Shown piece after piece: positions 21,718-31,545 of a stretch of 64,000 nucleotides of DNA. The stretch spans positions 49,432,843-49,496,842 of the forward strand of contig OW386290.2 in NCBI GenBank assembly GCA_936432065.2, in the 5' to 3' direction. The notes beneath the pieces are model-generated. The model did no database searches. It was not told the origin of the DNA and was given only the letters and a program-made list of their open reading frames with translations. This DNA is from Rutpela maculata. Lineage: Eukaryota > Arthropoda > Insecta > Coleoptera > Cerambycidae. How positions within the stretch are numbered: the first letter of the stretch is position 1; every line of letters begins with the position of its first letter. The position numbers were made by a program, and so were the translations under genes.

Positions 21718-22168
21718 CAGGGGCGGACTAAAGGGGGCGCTTTAGGGGCTTAAGCCCAGGGCCCCGGATACTGAAGGGGCCCCCGAACACTTAAAAAGGA
21801 CTTAAAACCAAATACGATATGATTATGAGTCTGCTCTGTACTGATGATCTCATTGGCGGTATAAATAATAAATATAAAATTATATATAACGTTCTTTGCT
21901 CTTGTCTGCTTTCGCATTGCAATTCACAGTCTCTGCGCCACTGTATGCATCTGGATATGACCAGTCGCAACCAAGGCCCAGTGTAATGCGACTACTGGCT
22001 ACTCGCTATTATTATTATAGTTTAGTTCAGTATTTAGCCAAAACAAAGTGAAACGTGTCTTGGTGGTGTGTGATCTGACCTGATCTCAAAAAAATGTTAT
22101 CTTATGAGATGGGAAGGGCCACAAAGCATTGATAGCCCAGGGCCCCGCACACGGTTAGTCCGCCCCTG
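21718..22168. mobile_element. hAT-type MITE (451 bp) with perfect TSD
   Basis: The ends are CAGGGGCGGACTAA and TTAGTCCGCCCCTG. Both flanks are GATAGTCA (21710-21717 and 22169-22176), a perfect 8-bp duplication. Just inside are 'cccagggccccg' blocks at both ends. There is no transposase. The insertion lies between codons for the LINE RT thumb. Confidence 0.95.
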
Positions 22169-22176
22169 GATAGTCA

Positions 22177-22615
22177 TATAGATCATGTATGTAGGAAAAT
22201 TTCAAGAATAATATACCTACTTCGCAGTTTGACTCATCAGGTATCTAGAAAAACCCTTATCATTGCATATCACAGTCTCGTTCATTCCGTAATATCATAT
22301 GCTATACTTGTGTGGGGACATACTAGCTCTACTGCTGATGTGTTCTCCTTACAAAGACGAGCAATAAGAATTATTGCGGGTCTCAAATTCAGGGACGACT
22401 GTAAATCCAAATTTATTGAATTAAAAATATTAACAGTTCCTTGCACGTACATTTACCAATGTCTACTGCATATCAAAATGAATCTGGAATCATACACGAA
22501 ACGTAACGAAATCCATACTTACCACACTCGTAACAGGAATGATCTGGATAATACCTATTTAAGATTATCAAAAATCAGGGTTGGTACGACATTTTGGGAC
22601 ATTTATCGTATGTAA
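22177..22615 (+). pseudogene. LINE RT thumb and connection region
   Basis: This continues the RT after the hAT element, beginning with IDHVCRKISRIIYLLRSL. It then shows SVISYAILVWGHTSS, 'LQRRAIRIIAGLKFRD' and 'HTYHTRNRNDLDNTYLRLSK'. These are the conserved thumb and C-terminal blocks of CR1/Jockey-like ORF2. The frame is open from 22177 to the stop at 22613-22615. The true protein is interrupted just after 'GTTFWDI', where unrelated sequence begins. Confidence 0.85.
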
Positions 22616-22616
22616 T

Positions 22617-22819
22617 ATCACTAGTGCTTAAAATTTTATCGAAAATTTTTTCGAAAGCGTGTTGCCTGGTAATATAAAGAGTACAAATTAGCAGTTTATT
22701 TAATCTATCTAATTTGATTTAATCTTTGATAATAAACTGCCAATTTGCACGAATTATATTAACTAAGGGCAACTTAGCTTGAGAAAAATTTTTTAGATAA
22801 AATTTAAAGCATGAGTGAT
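22617..22819. repeat. Foldback element (203 bp)
   Basis: The arms start ATCACTAGTGCTTAAAATTT and end in the inverse of ATCACTCATGCTTTAAATTT. About 85 bp per arm is complementary with mismatches, with a short AT-rich centre. It lies in the gap that splits the LINE tail. Confidence 0.7.
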
Positions 22820-23674
22820 ATTTGTGGAGAATATTTCACGAATAAATAATTCATTAAGTATATCTTCAATATTATGTTCAGTAATTAATTGCCTTCAGAC
22901 GTTTCCTTGTTGCTTTTTAGAGATTACTCACCTTTATCTTCAATTTCATCATTTACGTCACATAAAAATGCATTTCCAAAGCGACTCATCTAATAAAAAA
23001 CAAAGTAGGTTTAAATTATGACAATCAAGAAAAACAATATACGTTAAACCATAGGTACTGTAACTTATAAGACTAGTCATCACAACAAAGCACGCTTCGA
23101 CCAATCACATTACCGGTGAAATCACACAAATTGCATATTACCAATCTATCTCTTTTACGTTCTAAGGCTGCCGGCTCAGATGATATGGTACCGCCATCTA
23201 GTAACGCTAGCTTAACTTAGTTACTAGCCTAAATAGTGAATTGAATTATTATATTAAAGTGTTTATTAATATATATTTATGTATTTAATCCTTGTTTCTA
23301 ATTTAAGAAGTTTAATAGTTAAGTTAAAGTTTACTTGTTTAAGTAGACAGACTTTAAGTACAACGAATTATAATGTATATAGTGATACTGCAGTTTTGAT
23401 TTTCTAAATAAGTGTTAGCTGCTTTGTGATGATTGATGAATTATCATACGTAAGTACCTACGTTTGTGTATTTATCTTGAAATAACTGATTTGTCTGTTT
23501 CGTAGATATTTATATTTAATTTTAGTCGTGAAAATTATTTTGTAATTACGTTTAAAATTTATTTAAAAGCAGGATTTGTCCTATTTGCTGAATACATTTC
23601 ACGACACAAAACGTCAAAAAATTTTCGCAATATTTGCCGCTGCAGCGACCTAAAAAATTAGAACGATAAATTTT
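22820..23674. other. Unassigned AT-rich sequence
   Basis: This is part of the block that interrupts the LINE tail. No gene, RNA or terminal repeat is recognised. A CCAAT-like box and a GC-richer patch near 23100-23210 have no coding partner nearby. Confidence 0.35.
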
Positions 23675-23791
23675 GCATGTTGGTCCTGTCAAAAGCAGAT
23701 CTAGCTTGAATTACCACTAATAATGACGTTTGATTGGTGCAATGTTGTGAAAAAACGGGCTCTCATTGGCTACAGCATTAATGAGTGAAAT
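23675..23791 (+). repeat. Repeat matching 2938-2977 plus 3612-3700 (empty site)
   Basis: Text such as 'gatctag', 'gac(g)tttga(t/c)tggtgcaa' and 'taatgagtgaaat' occurs here uninterrupted and at 2938-3700 split by the hAT MITE. The pairing confirms the MITE boundaries and shows a dispersed repeat family that I cannot name. Confidence 0.65.
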
Positions 23792-23930
23792 AATCTCTAC
23801 AATGCCTTACCACTTGAAATAAAACTCCTGTCGTTAACATCTTTTAAAAGTAGAATAAAGCAGTATCTATTAAAAAATGCTTTCTATAGCACAGAAGAAT
23901 TTTTAAACAGCAAATTATTTACAATATAAT
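23792..23930 (+). pseudogene. LINE C-terminal tail
   Basis: It encodes NALPLEIKLLSLTSFKSRIK, then YLLKNAFYSTEEFLNSKLF and a stop. This is the natural continuation of the RT thumb at 22177-22615, displaced by about 1.2 kb of inserted repeats. It is homologous to the tail at 5925-6114 on the other strand. Confidence 0.8.
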
Positions 23931-23994
23931 TACGAAAGCTCTTGTGCGCCCGTATGTATATTTTTAAATAATAAAGTAAAAAAATATTTTGAGG

Positions 23995-24135
23995 TTTCTG
24001 GTTCTTGTACACACACAAAATCACATTTTTTTTTTCATCCCCTTTAATAATGGGGTGGGGGTGGTAATGGGGGTGGCTAATGCCAAAATTTTTTTTGAGA
24101 CCTTAGCTTCTCTTGTCTACTAAATATCAATTTTA
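23995..24135 (-). repeat. Inverted copy of the repeat at 14155-14340
   Basis: It shares 'gttcttgtacacacac', 'taataatggggtgggggtg' and 'gagacctta' with the other copy in reverse orientation. Confidence 0.65.
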
Positions 24136-24164
24136 TGAATTCTGACCTGCTTGATTTTCCTATT

Positions 24165-24395
24165 TACTCCAAATTTACCTCAATTTACCCCCCAACCCAT
24201 CGACGAAACAAGATGAAAATATAATCTAGTTCTAGATCTCGTTAAAGTACATATGTGTACCAAATTTCAAGTCAATATCTCAAACGGTTCCAGAGTAAAC
24301 GTGCGCACAAAAAAAGTTACAGACCGACAGACAGAAATTTTTTTTCTCTCAAACTTGAAATCTCGACGTTTCATGACATTCTAAGCCTATTTGAA
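24165..24395 (+). repeat. LINE-like 3' tail (RTE type)
   Basis: The wording 'gtaccaaatttcaagtcaat', 'ctcaaacggttccagag' and 'acagaccgacagacagaaat' is typical of the non-coding 3' tails of RTE-like LINEs. No coding part is attached. Confidence 0.5.
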
Positions 24396-25899
24396 CAATA
24401 AAAATTTTAAAAAATTTTTTTGTCGTTACTATACTTCCACTGGATGTGGAAGTAAAAGTAGCAATAGCTGACGCAATCGCTGGCATTGCCATCACGTAAT
24501 AGAGGAAAGGAGGACTGTTCACTATGTTTTGTCTTCAAATATGGCATATTCTTATAAGCCTCAGAGTGCACATCAAAGAGGAAACTTTCTTGGTTCAAAT
24601 TTTTTCGATATTTTCATCAAATTTTTCCTGTTGTTCCTAGAGATAGAGTTCCTGAAATAAGCGCCTAAAAAGAAATTGTCTTACTATAAGTATGGAACGC
24701 GTACAGTGCGAGTATTGATTTATTTATTTGAATTTGTATTTCGTTTTTACATATGAAAATAATAATATAAACAATAAAAATTAGTAGACATTGGTACCGC
24801 TGGCGAATTCAGAGAAGAAAAACGCCTTGTGTTCGAAATATATAGATATAATTATCTATATTATTAATTATATTAATTTATCTACCACATCATTAGATTT
24901 AAATGCTTATAGTTTGCCGGTCAATAACCAATTTGAAACCATACCGCAAAAATTTATAATTAAGTTTTTTTTAAATAACGGTGCTTAAGTTAATTAAACT
25001 TAGCTAGTTTACTGCCTTGTATTCGCCTATTCACATCAATAATGTATCTAAAACTGAATAAAATTTGGATAAAATATAATTTACTTCTTGAGAAGGTTCC
25101 GGATAAAACAAATTGGGTTAAATAATTAATAGCCTCTAAAGACGCAACTCCAGATACTTTGCTAACTTAAAAGAAAACTCTTGTAACAAAATTAGTGCCG
25201 CGGTAATTAATTTTCGTTGCCTACCCTACTGAATGAAAGTCGAGGATCCAGTGTTGCAGTCTGGTCCAAATCCCTTTGAGAATTAACTGACGGCAGTAAT
25301 TGGTAAAATACAATTTTAAGAACACCTATCCTGCAGTTATCTGCACAAATTATGTCTACTAATAAGATAATAATTTGATTATACGGAGGTTTCAGAGAGG
25401 CCTGCCTAAACCTAAACAGTTCATTTCCCGGGTAAAGCTGAGAATTTGGAAACCCGATAGCTTTTCATAGTAGATTTAACTCCCACTAACGATAGACAAA
25501 TCTGGAGATTCTTATTTTATATTAAAAATATGTTTTTTTTTTAATACTGCACGTTTAATAATCTCTCACACAGTGCTGTCTCCCTTAGGTTAGCGACCAT
25601 CACCAGATAATCGTGTTTATTATGCGCTAGAATAATCAAAGTTGCATTTTCTTTTAATGTTGAAATTGGCTTAATGTAGTAACGCACTTTAATATATATC
25701 TCATATATTACGAAAATTTATATATTATGAAAATATAGCTCAACATGATTTTAAATGAAGAAAAACTTACAGAACGATAACATATTATATTTCCAGTCGG
25801 GCACTATATTTTACATAGGTCGAATTCGCTTGCCTGTGCAATATTTTATAATATATTTCGCCCTTTTTTATGTAGGAACCGGAGCACAAATTTTGTATT
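24396..25899. other. Unassigned AT-rich sequence
   Basis: No domain, RNA or terminal repeat is recognised. A polypyrimidine tract ending in AG near 25874 could be an acceptor site for the exon fragment that follows. Confidence 0.35.
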
Positions 25900-26042
25900 A
25901 TGGCTTGGAAATGGAACATTTCATCGAGATCATGCGAAAATATCAATATTTATGGGGTTAGATAAGGAAGAATATAAAATGAATGAAATTAAAGAAGCAG
26001 CATGGAGAAATGGCATAAAAGAGTGTGATTTACCAGATAGTA
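25900..26042 (+). pseudogene. MADF-domain exon fragment with frameshift
   Basis: One frame gives MEHFIEIMRKYQYLW. After a shift the next frame gives KEEYKMNEIKEAAWRNGIKE. The joined pattern 'FI.im..y.yLW....eYk...ik..AW..g' matches the first half of a MADF (Adf-1/Myb-SANT-like) DNA-binding domain. Such domains occur in insect regulators and as accessory proteins of Harbinger-type transposons. The sequence is preceded by a plausible acceptor (ttttttatgtag) and followed by a donor-like GTAAGT at 26041. The frameshift implies that this copy is dead. Whether it is a gene remnant or a transposon exon cannot be told. Confidence 0.5.
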
Positions 26043-26689
26043 AGTTAACTGTCAGTTATCTTCTGATGAACTGTTAACTAAATCTAAAATTATATCGCGA
26101 AAAACTGTTCTGACGTTACTTTTCAAACTACAGTCACCGAAAATATATCACAACATCTTTCTTCGTATACTGATCTGCTACTATAATATTGTATTATATC
26201 CCACCAATATTATAGTATATTTTCGCCATAGAATTCTCCTCCCTTGATCTTGCCTTCCATTATTAATTGAAGTAGGACGATCCACAAATGTAGTTTTATA
26301 CATGTATCCTGAGATAAACGAATTCAAGAAAGAAAATAGAGAAATTAGGAAAAGAAATACATACACAATGCACACACTTCATGAGATCTTTGCATTGTGT
26401 GGTTGAAGCAATAGGTATTGATACCCTGCATTGATATACGACAAAGTGATGAAAATAAGTTTTTATGAAATGTGGAGCGTACTGGGAGAATATCCGTCTT
26501 TCTTTTCCCTAATTTTTCTGCTTTCCTTGTTACACTGGGAATATATATATAACTCCACTTGTCTATTCTGTATTATAAACTATATTATCAATTGTTCTCA
26601 CGGGAACGCAAAAATGTTGACGATGTTGATTGTGCATAATGTTATACGCACCAAATGTTATGATTTCTCTCTAACTTGTTTTTTTTTTA
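26043..26689. other. Unassigned AT-rich sequence
   Basis: No recognisable gene or repeat. The 128-codon frame beginning at 26431 on the plus strand runs into the SINE and has no domain. Confidence 0.35.
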
Positions 26690-27050
26690 TCTATTTAACG
26701 TCGGCCTATTTCCGCTACCAGGGCCTATCACCGACGCCAGGAGACGAGCTACCCCCAACCTGGAAATTTTGCCGAACCTATTCCCTTAAGAAGAGTAGGG
26801 ATCTTTTACTTGTCTAACATTTAATAGACAAGGGACCGCCTGCTTTACATCCCCTCCGAAGGATGGTATATCCACTACGTAATCCTCGTCTGAAATTACG
26901 TAACTTCCGAGTATACACTGATATACAAGCCTCTAGAAGGTGGGACGAGAACGCTGTATTTCCCAAGATGGGAGCTCATCCAAGTACTAACCGCACTCGA
27001 CGTTGCTTCAACGGAATATCGACTGATATTCACATTGAAGTCGCCTCTAC
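26690..27050 (-). mobile_element. 5S-rRNA-derived SINE (SINE3-like)
   Basis: On the minus strand the head (27045-26945) reads AAGCAACGTCGAGTGCGGTT, then AGTACTTGGATG and CTTGGGAAATACAGCG. These are the internal promoter boxes of insect 5S rRNA (box A, intermediate element, box C). The 5' part of the 5S moiety is degenerate. A body of about 250 bp follows with 'ggaggggatgtaaag', 'ggcggtcccttgt' and 'ttgggggtagctcgtctcc', and ends near an A-rich tract. Pol III could once have transcribed it from the internal promoter. A functional 5S gene is excluded by the altered ends. The plus-strand frames here are antisense shadows. Confidence 0.75.
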
Positions 27051-27699
27051 GCTCGCCCCTCTAACTTGGTTCTTACATATGAATTAAACAGAAGCTAAAA
27101 ATGTTAGGAAAATATCGAACTGCAAAAGATTGACTGTACGTCAAAAAACTTTATGACATATATTATGTTCCAGTGCCGTGCTCCTGAGATTTATTTTCCA
27201 CATCTTCGGGCTCCAGAGTATGACTATTTTTATTTCATCTAATTTTAAATATCTAGTAGATTTTTCTGTTTTATGTTTCATATTATTTATGAATCGTTGT
27301 ATGCAACTTGTTATTCTAATATTTTTTTCTAAGTTACTATATTTATCAAGATCGAATATAGGCTTCGATTTATCTTCTTGTGGTGTTTAAACATTTAAAG
27401 CACAATTTTCAATTTCCTCTATTTCACTTCTTTCATCTTGCTATACAGAGAACTCCTAAACTAAATAACCTCTGTTACAGTTCCAAGGCTACATATGGCG
27501 ATCTTCAGAGCCTTGGAATAAATGGACAAATGTAAACATTAACAATGTACTATTTCATATTCACATATTTCATTTCATATTCACATTGTCCTTTAAACTG
27601 TCTATAACAGTCATCATTAATCATAATATTATTGATACCTGCATCGTCGAATCTCATATTCACAGTTGACGATATTATCAACAAAGGCTCAAAAATATA
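27051..27699. other. Unassigned AT-rich sequence
   Basis: No gene or repeat boundary is recognised. A 13-bp direct repeat ('tttcatattcaca') lies near 27553-27587. Confidence 0.35.
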
Positions 27700-28190
27700 C
27701 CTACCATCTTGATTATTACCTAATATTCATCAATCCTTATTATATTTTGATGATTTTCATTTGCTCGGTTCACAATAATAATTTTCGTTTGATTTGATTG
27801 GTTGTAATTTGCAGTTAAACCGTACTCAGAACGTATTGTTAGAAGGTTGTCGAGCAGGTGTATTAGCTGATCTTCATTTACTGCAAGATCGTGTCATTTG
27901 CAAATCTCAACTTTAAAATCTACTTCACCCTTCCTCTCCCCCAGCACACGTTGCAGAAGGTGCTCACTATACGTGTTTAAAAGGACTGATAGTGAGAGAC
28001 AATCCTGTCTGACACACTTGCCAACTTTACATTTGTCAGAGTTAGTGGTGTCGAGTTTCATCAAAGCAGTTTTCTTCATAATGAAAATAAACTGTCTGGG
28101 TGCTTTCATCTTCAGTAATGCTGTCCACAGTTTATCCTACTCCACATTGTCAAAGTTTTACAATAATCCACTAAGCAAAGATGGATAAGG
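27700..28190 (-). pseudogene. LINE reverse transcriptase palm fragment (RTE/other non-LTR)
   Basis: Minus-strand blocks read 'FDNVE', then 'DKLWTALLKMKAPRQFIFIM', VGKCVRQDCLSLSVLLNTYS, and after a stop 'LIHLLDNLLTIRSEYGLTAN'. These correspond to the first catalytic block, the 'G.RQGC.LSP.LFN.YSE' block and the region after the active site. The YADD motif itself is destroyed: the frame reads KVEICK and a stop where it should be. Clade is uncertain, with RTE-like the best guess. It abuts a different LINE fragment upstream. Confidence 0.65.
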
Positions 28191-28254
28191 GCACGTCTGT
28201 TGCTTTCTCTTTAAGTTGTCGTATTTATTCTCTAGTACCGCATCCTTTATCTCT

Positions 28255-28760
28255 CATAGGCTTCCCATCACTGGTATGGGTCAGTATGTCAGACTCTAAC
28301 CCCTCCCCTTCCTCGTCAGCAAACTTTCCGCTTATATACAGGTGCTTCTTAACAAGTGTGCTGCTCAACTGCATCTTGTTCTTTGTGATGGTTGCCTTTA
28401 TTCTTGACCAAGTTTTTGAACACCTTCCTGAGTCTTTAGTGATGCCCAGTGCGTGTTTTGGGCCATAGAATATATAACTGTTCCTTGTTTAGCAAGTTCA
28501 TCAACTTTTTCGTTGCCGTTTATACTTGTGTATGTCCCGGCACCCAGAGCAGTCTGACACTGTTCTATCACGCAGAATTTTGATCTCTTCGTAGCAGTTC
28601 CATACCAGCCTGGAAGACGCTTTATCAGAGGCTAATGACTTTAGTGTCGCGTACACATTCGAGTATAGCCAGTATTTCTGTCTGAAAGACATATGTGCCC
28701 TATAAGGTACAGTGCAGTGCTATCCAAGAGAGAGACTTATTCTCGCCCTTGCCCTTTCAC
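28255..28760 (-). pseudogene. LINE RNase H domain fragment
   Basis: The minus strand encodes FQTEILAILECV (catalytic glutamate), then 'LLWVPGHTSINGNEKVDELA' and KQGTVIYSMAQNTHW, with stops and shifts between. The 'VPGH.ing NE.vDeLA' block holds the catalytic histidine region and the last aspartate. RNase H after RT occurs in I, LOA and R1-type LINEs. The order relative to the RT piece at 27700-28190 is wrong for one element, so two different LINEs have been joined here. Confidence 0.7.
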
Positions 28761-28914
28761 CATGTATTCCTGATAAAGTGTCCTTATTCAGAAGGTATTT
28801 GCCAAGATAGATGAAGTCTTGATTGAATAATATACAGCATTATTTCATTAGCTTATGATAACGCCAGCAATCTCTAGTTATCACAGTCAATCTGCCGTCT
28901 GTTTCTATTTTCAT

Positions 28915-29030
28915 ATTTCGTGAAGAATTTTCACTGGATCTTTACCAAGTAACTTAAGCACATCAGCTGTGACATGGTTAATCCCAACTGTTTTACCCAT
29001 TTTTATCGATTCACTGAGCTATAGTCTATT
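28915..29030 (-). pseudogene. LINE RT fingers fragment
   Basis: The minus strand reads SIKMGKTVGINHVTADVLKL and LGKDPVKILHEI, matching the 'nGKa.GiD.i.aE.lK' block of RTE/BovB-type RTs. About 30 residues are legible before stops. Confidence 0.55.
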
Positions 29031-29699
29031 CCATTCGTATACTGCACATAAAAAACTCAAAGCTGCCGACCGAGTTAATATAAGGGGAGACCGGAGCATG
29101 CTTTATTTTTCTAAACTATATTAAATAAACAATATAATGTATTACTCAGTAGATAAAACATCATTACCCGTATGTAAAGTATGTTCTGGTATGATTAAGA
29201 TAAGATAGAAAGGGAAACACGCCTCTTTTAATTAAAATTTCTAACTCTTGTGATATAGTTACGCGAATTACCCCTAACTAGAATGGCGCGGAGTTTATTG
29301 TCGGCGTTCATAGCATGGTAACAGATAAACAAAGCCGAACTTTGATTTTATCATGCCTATGCAAAATATATTCCTATCTTGACGCAAAACGTAGTAAGAT
29401 TTTTTTTTATTTACCAGAAAAATCATTAAGTTTCTACCGGATTTTTAAGTCTCTAGTAAAATTTTGTTAATTCTAATACGCAAAAATTTGAAGTACGGCT
29501 CTGTAGTCCTCTTGTCAGCATATAATACTGCCGACTTTGATGTTTCTATGTATTTTTATGGCTGGTTTTTATTACCTTTTTTATGTGCCCTATACATTTG
29601 TAGACAACTATACCATCGCTCTAACATGCTTCTCTAGTTAAGAAATTCTATTCGCTTGAAATTAAAAAAAATTCTTTCTTCTGAAAAATTTTTCAATAA
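29031..29699. other. Unassigned AT-rich sequence
   Basis: No gene, RNA or repeat boundary is recognised between the LINE fragments and the 3' end of the next LINE. Confidence 0.35.
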
Positions 29700-29886
29700 T
29701 TTTCCTTTTATTATAGTACGGCAGCCCGTTACCGAGATTTTCGAGTTACTTTAGCGAAGATAATTCCAGCGTTTCTCATCAGTTCTGGGAGTATGGAGTA
29801 TGGAATTAGCAGGACGGTGGTCAAAAACCACAGCACTTAGGCCCCATTGGACCCCTTGTACATCCTCCCTCTAGGCAGACACTCGC

Positions 29887-31545
29887 CTAGGCCTCCAGCC
29901 AACCTATTCTTTCGAAGTAGGTGGTGATGTTGCCTAGGGGCATCTCCCTTACATTGGCCAAGGTAGGCCAACGCTCTCCCAAGATGGATTCTCTAATTGA
30001 TGAGACGGCTGAACAGTCACAGAGTACGTGTTGAACCGTCTCATCTTCTTGTTCACAAATTCTGCAAAGAGGTGTTTCGCTTAATCTCATATTGTATAGA
30101 TGTTTCCTTAGCGGACAGTGTCCAGTCTGGATTCCTGTTATAAAACGTAGATTCCTTCTGGTCATTGCCAGGTAGTCCATTGCTGTTTTCTTGTTGGGAT
30201 ACGTGAGTAGTTCCCTAGCAAGCTGACAGCTGCTTGTTTCATCCCACAGCTTCTTAAATTCGTTGTGGGTGTTCTCCTTAATTAATTGTATTATCGCCGT
30301 AATCGGTAACAGACTGGCCGGGCCTGGTCCAAAAATAAGTTGGCCTGCTGCCTTCTTGGCCAGTTTGTCGGCTTTTTTGTTGCCACTGCACTGTGCGTGT
30401 CCTTTCACCCAGCATACCGAGATGTTGTTCGTACTGGAGGCACCCACAAGTGCTTGATGACATTCCCATACTGCTCCTGTGGTTATTTTGTAACTTCTCA
30501 GGGCTAGTAGTGATTGTCTACAGTCTGTGTAAATCCTGATTGTTTTGCCCATAGTTTGTCTGCGGACAATCTCTTTTGCGGCTATGGTTATGCCCGCCAG
30601 TTCAGTTTGTACTATGCTGGCTCGCTCATCCATGGTCCATTTATATTGGATTTGCAGGCTTCTGGAATATATTCCACATCCTGCCCCCTCCTTCTTCCTT
30701 GATCCGTCTGTGAAAATGTTAATCACACCTTCACCAGCGGTCTCGTTTTCACTGTTTGTCTGTATTGTGTAGGGTCTATCAAAGACAAATCGGGGAGAGA
30801 TGCCATCTGTGCATGCCTGTAGAAGAGGCGTCTTCCTGACAGCCTCGTTCCACAGGCGACTTCTGGTCTCCCCACAGCCTACATTTGGTTGTAGGCCAAC
30901 GGACTTGAGGCGTGCCATTGTTATTAAGGCCACTTCTCCTAGATGTAAATCCAGTGGTGGCAAACACAGCATTACCTCCATTGCTCTCGTTGGCGTTGTT
31001 CGCATAGCTCCTGTTATGCTTAGGCAGGCAACTCTCTGCACTTGGCTGAGCTTGGCTCTCGCTGTAGTCTGTTTACTCTTAGGCCACCAGACCACAGCTC
31101 CATAGGTTATCATTGGTCTTATGATGGCAGTGTATATCCACATTACCACTTTGGGTTTCATTCCCCAGGTTTTCCCCACGGCCCTGCGACACTGCTCATA
31201 AGAAATGTAAGCCTTTTTTAGTCTTCTGTCTAAGTGAAGATTCCATGTTAGTTTGGCGTCGAAGGTTACCCCAAGGTATTTCACTTCTAATGCGAAACTT
31301 AGTGTTGTGTCCAGGAGAACTGGTGCTTTCAGTGCTCCTGGTTTCCTTTTTCTTGTGAAGAGAACCATCTCCGTCTTCCTGGGATTAACAGACAGCGAGT
31401 GTTCTCTGCACCATTTTTCAATTGTTCTTAGAGCCCCCTGCATCCTTTCACAGAGGACTCCTTCAAATTTTCCGTTGAGCAGTATTGTTACATCATCTGC
31501 GTAGGCGATTGTGTGGAAACCCTCTGAGTTGAGTTGAGGTGGCGC
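29887..31545 (-). pseudogene. LINE ORF2 part 2: RT active site, RNase H, zinc motif
   Basis: This continues the previous frame after the duplication. It opens with FHTIAYADDVTILL (the RT active site, intact), followed by KYLGVTFDAKLTWNLHLD and the thumb. RNase H lies at about residues 280-410 with INIFTDGSRKKEGAGCGIYS, 'VQTELAGITIAA', 'IRIYTDCRQSLLAL' and 'VKGHAQCSGNKKADKLA', so all four acidic residues are in place. A C-terminal 'CRICEQEDETVQHVLCDC' motif follows, as in related LINEs. The frame ends properly in GWLEA and a stop. Residues before HTIAYADD are out of frame. Apart from the duplication this half looks functional. Confidence 0.87.

Larger units (their letters stand above)
21236..23930 (+). 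mobile_element. CR1/Jockey-like LINE, 5'-truncated and interrupted twice
   Basis: Protein order is RT from the first catalytic block (21236), palm and thumb (to 21717), a hAT MITE, the thumb continuation (22177-22615), about 1.2 kb of other repeats, then the C-terminal tail (23792-23930). The hAT insertion left a perfect TSD, and its removal closes the frame exactly. The second interruption includes a foldback element at 22617-22819 and a repeat related to 2940-3700. Confidence 0.82.

Noticed and set aside
23080..23220. A host gene promoter with CCAAT boxes
   Set aside because: No coding exon follows within reach and the motifs are short. It lies in the block that interrupts a LINE.
26945..27045. 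A functional 5S rRNA gene
   Set aside because: The promoter boxes are kept, but the 5' and 3' ends are altered and would not form helix I.
26431..27087. Plus-strand frames containing MGAHPSTNRTRRCF, which resemble predicted proteins
   Set aside because: They are antisense to the 5S-rRNA-derived SINE. Such frames recur wherever this SINE inserts.
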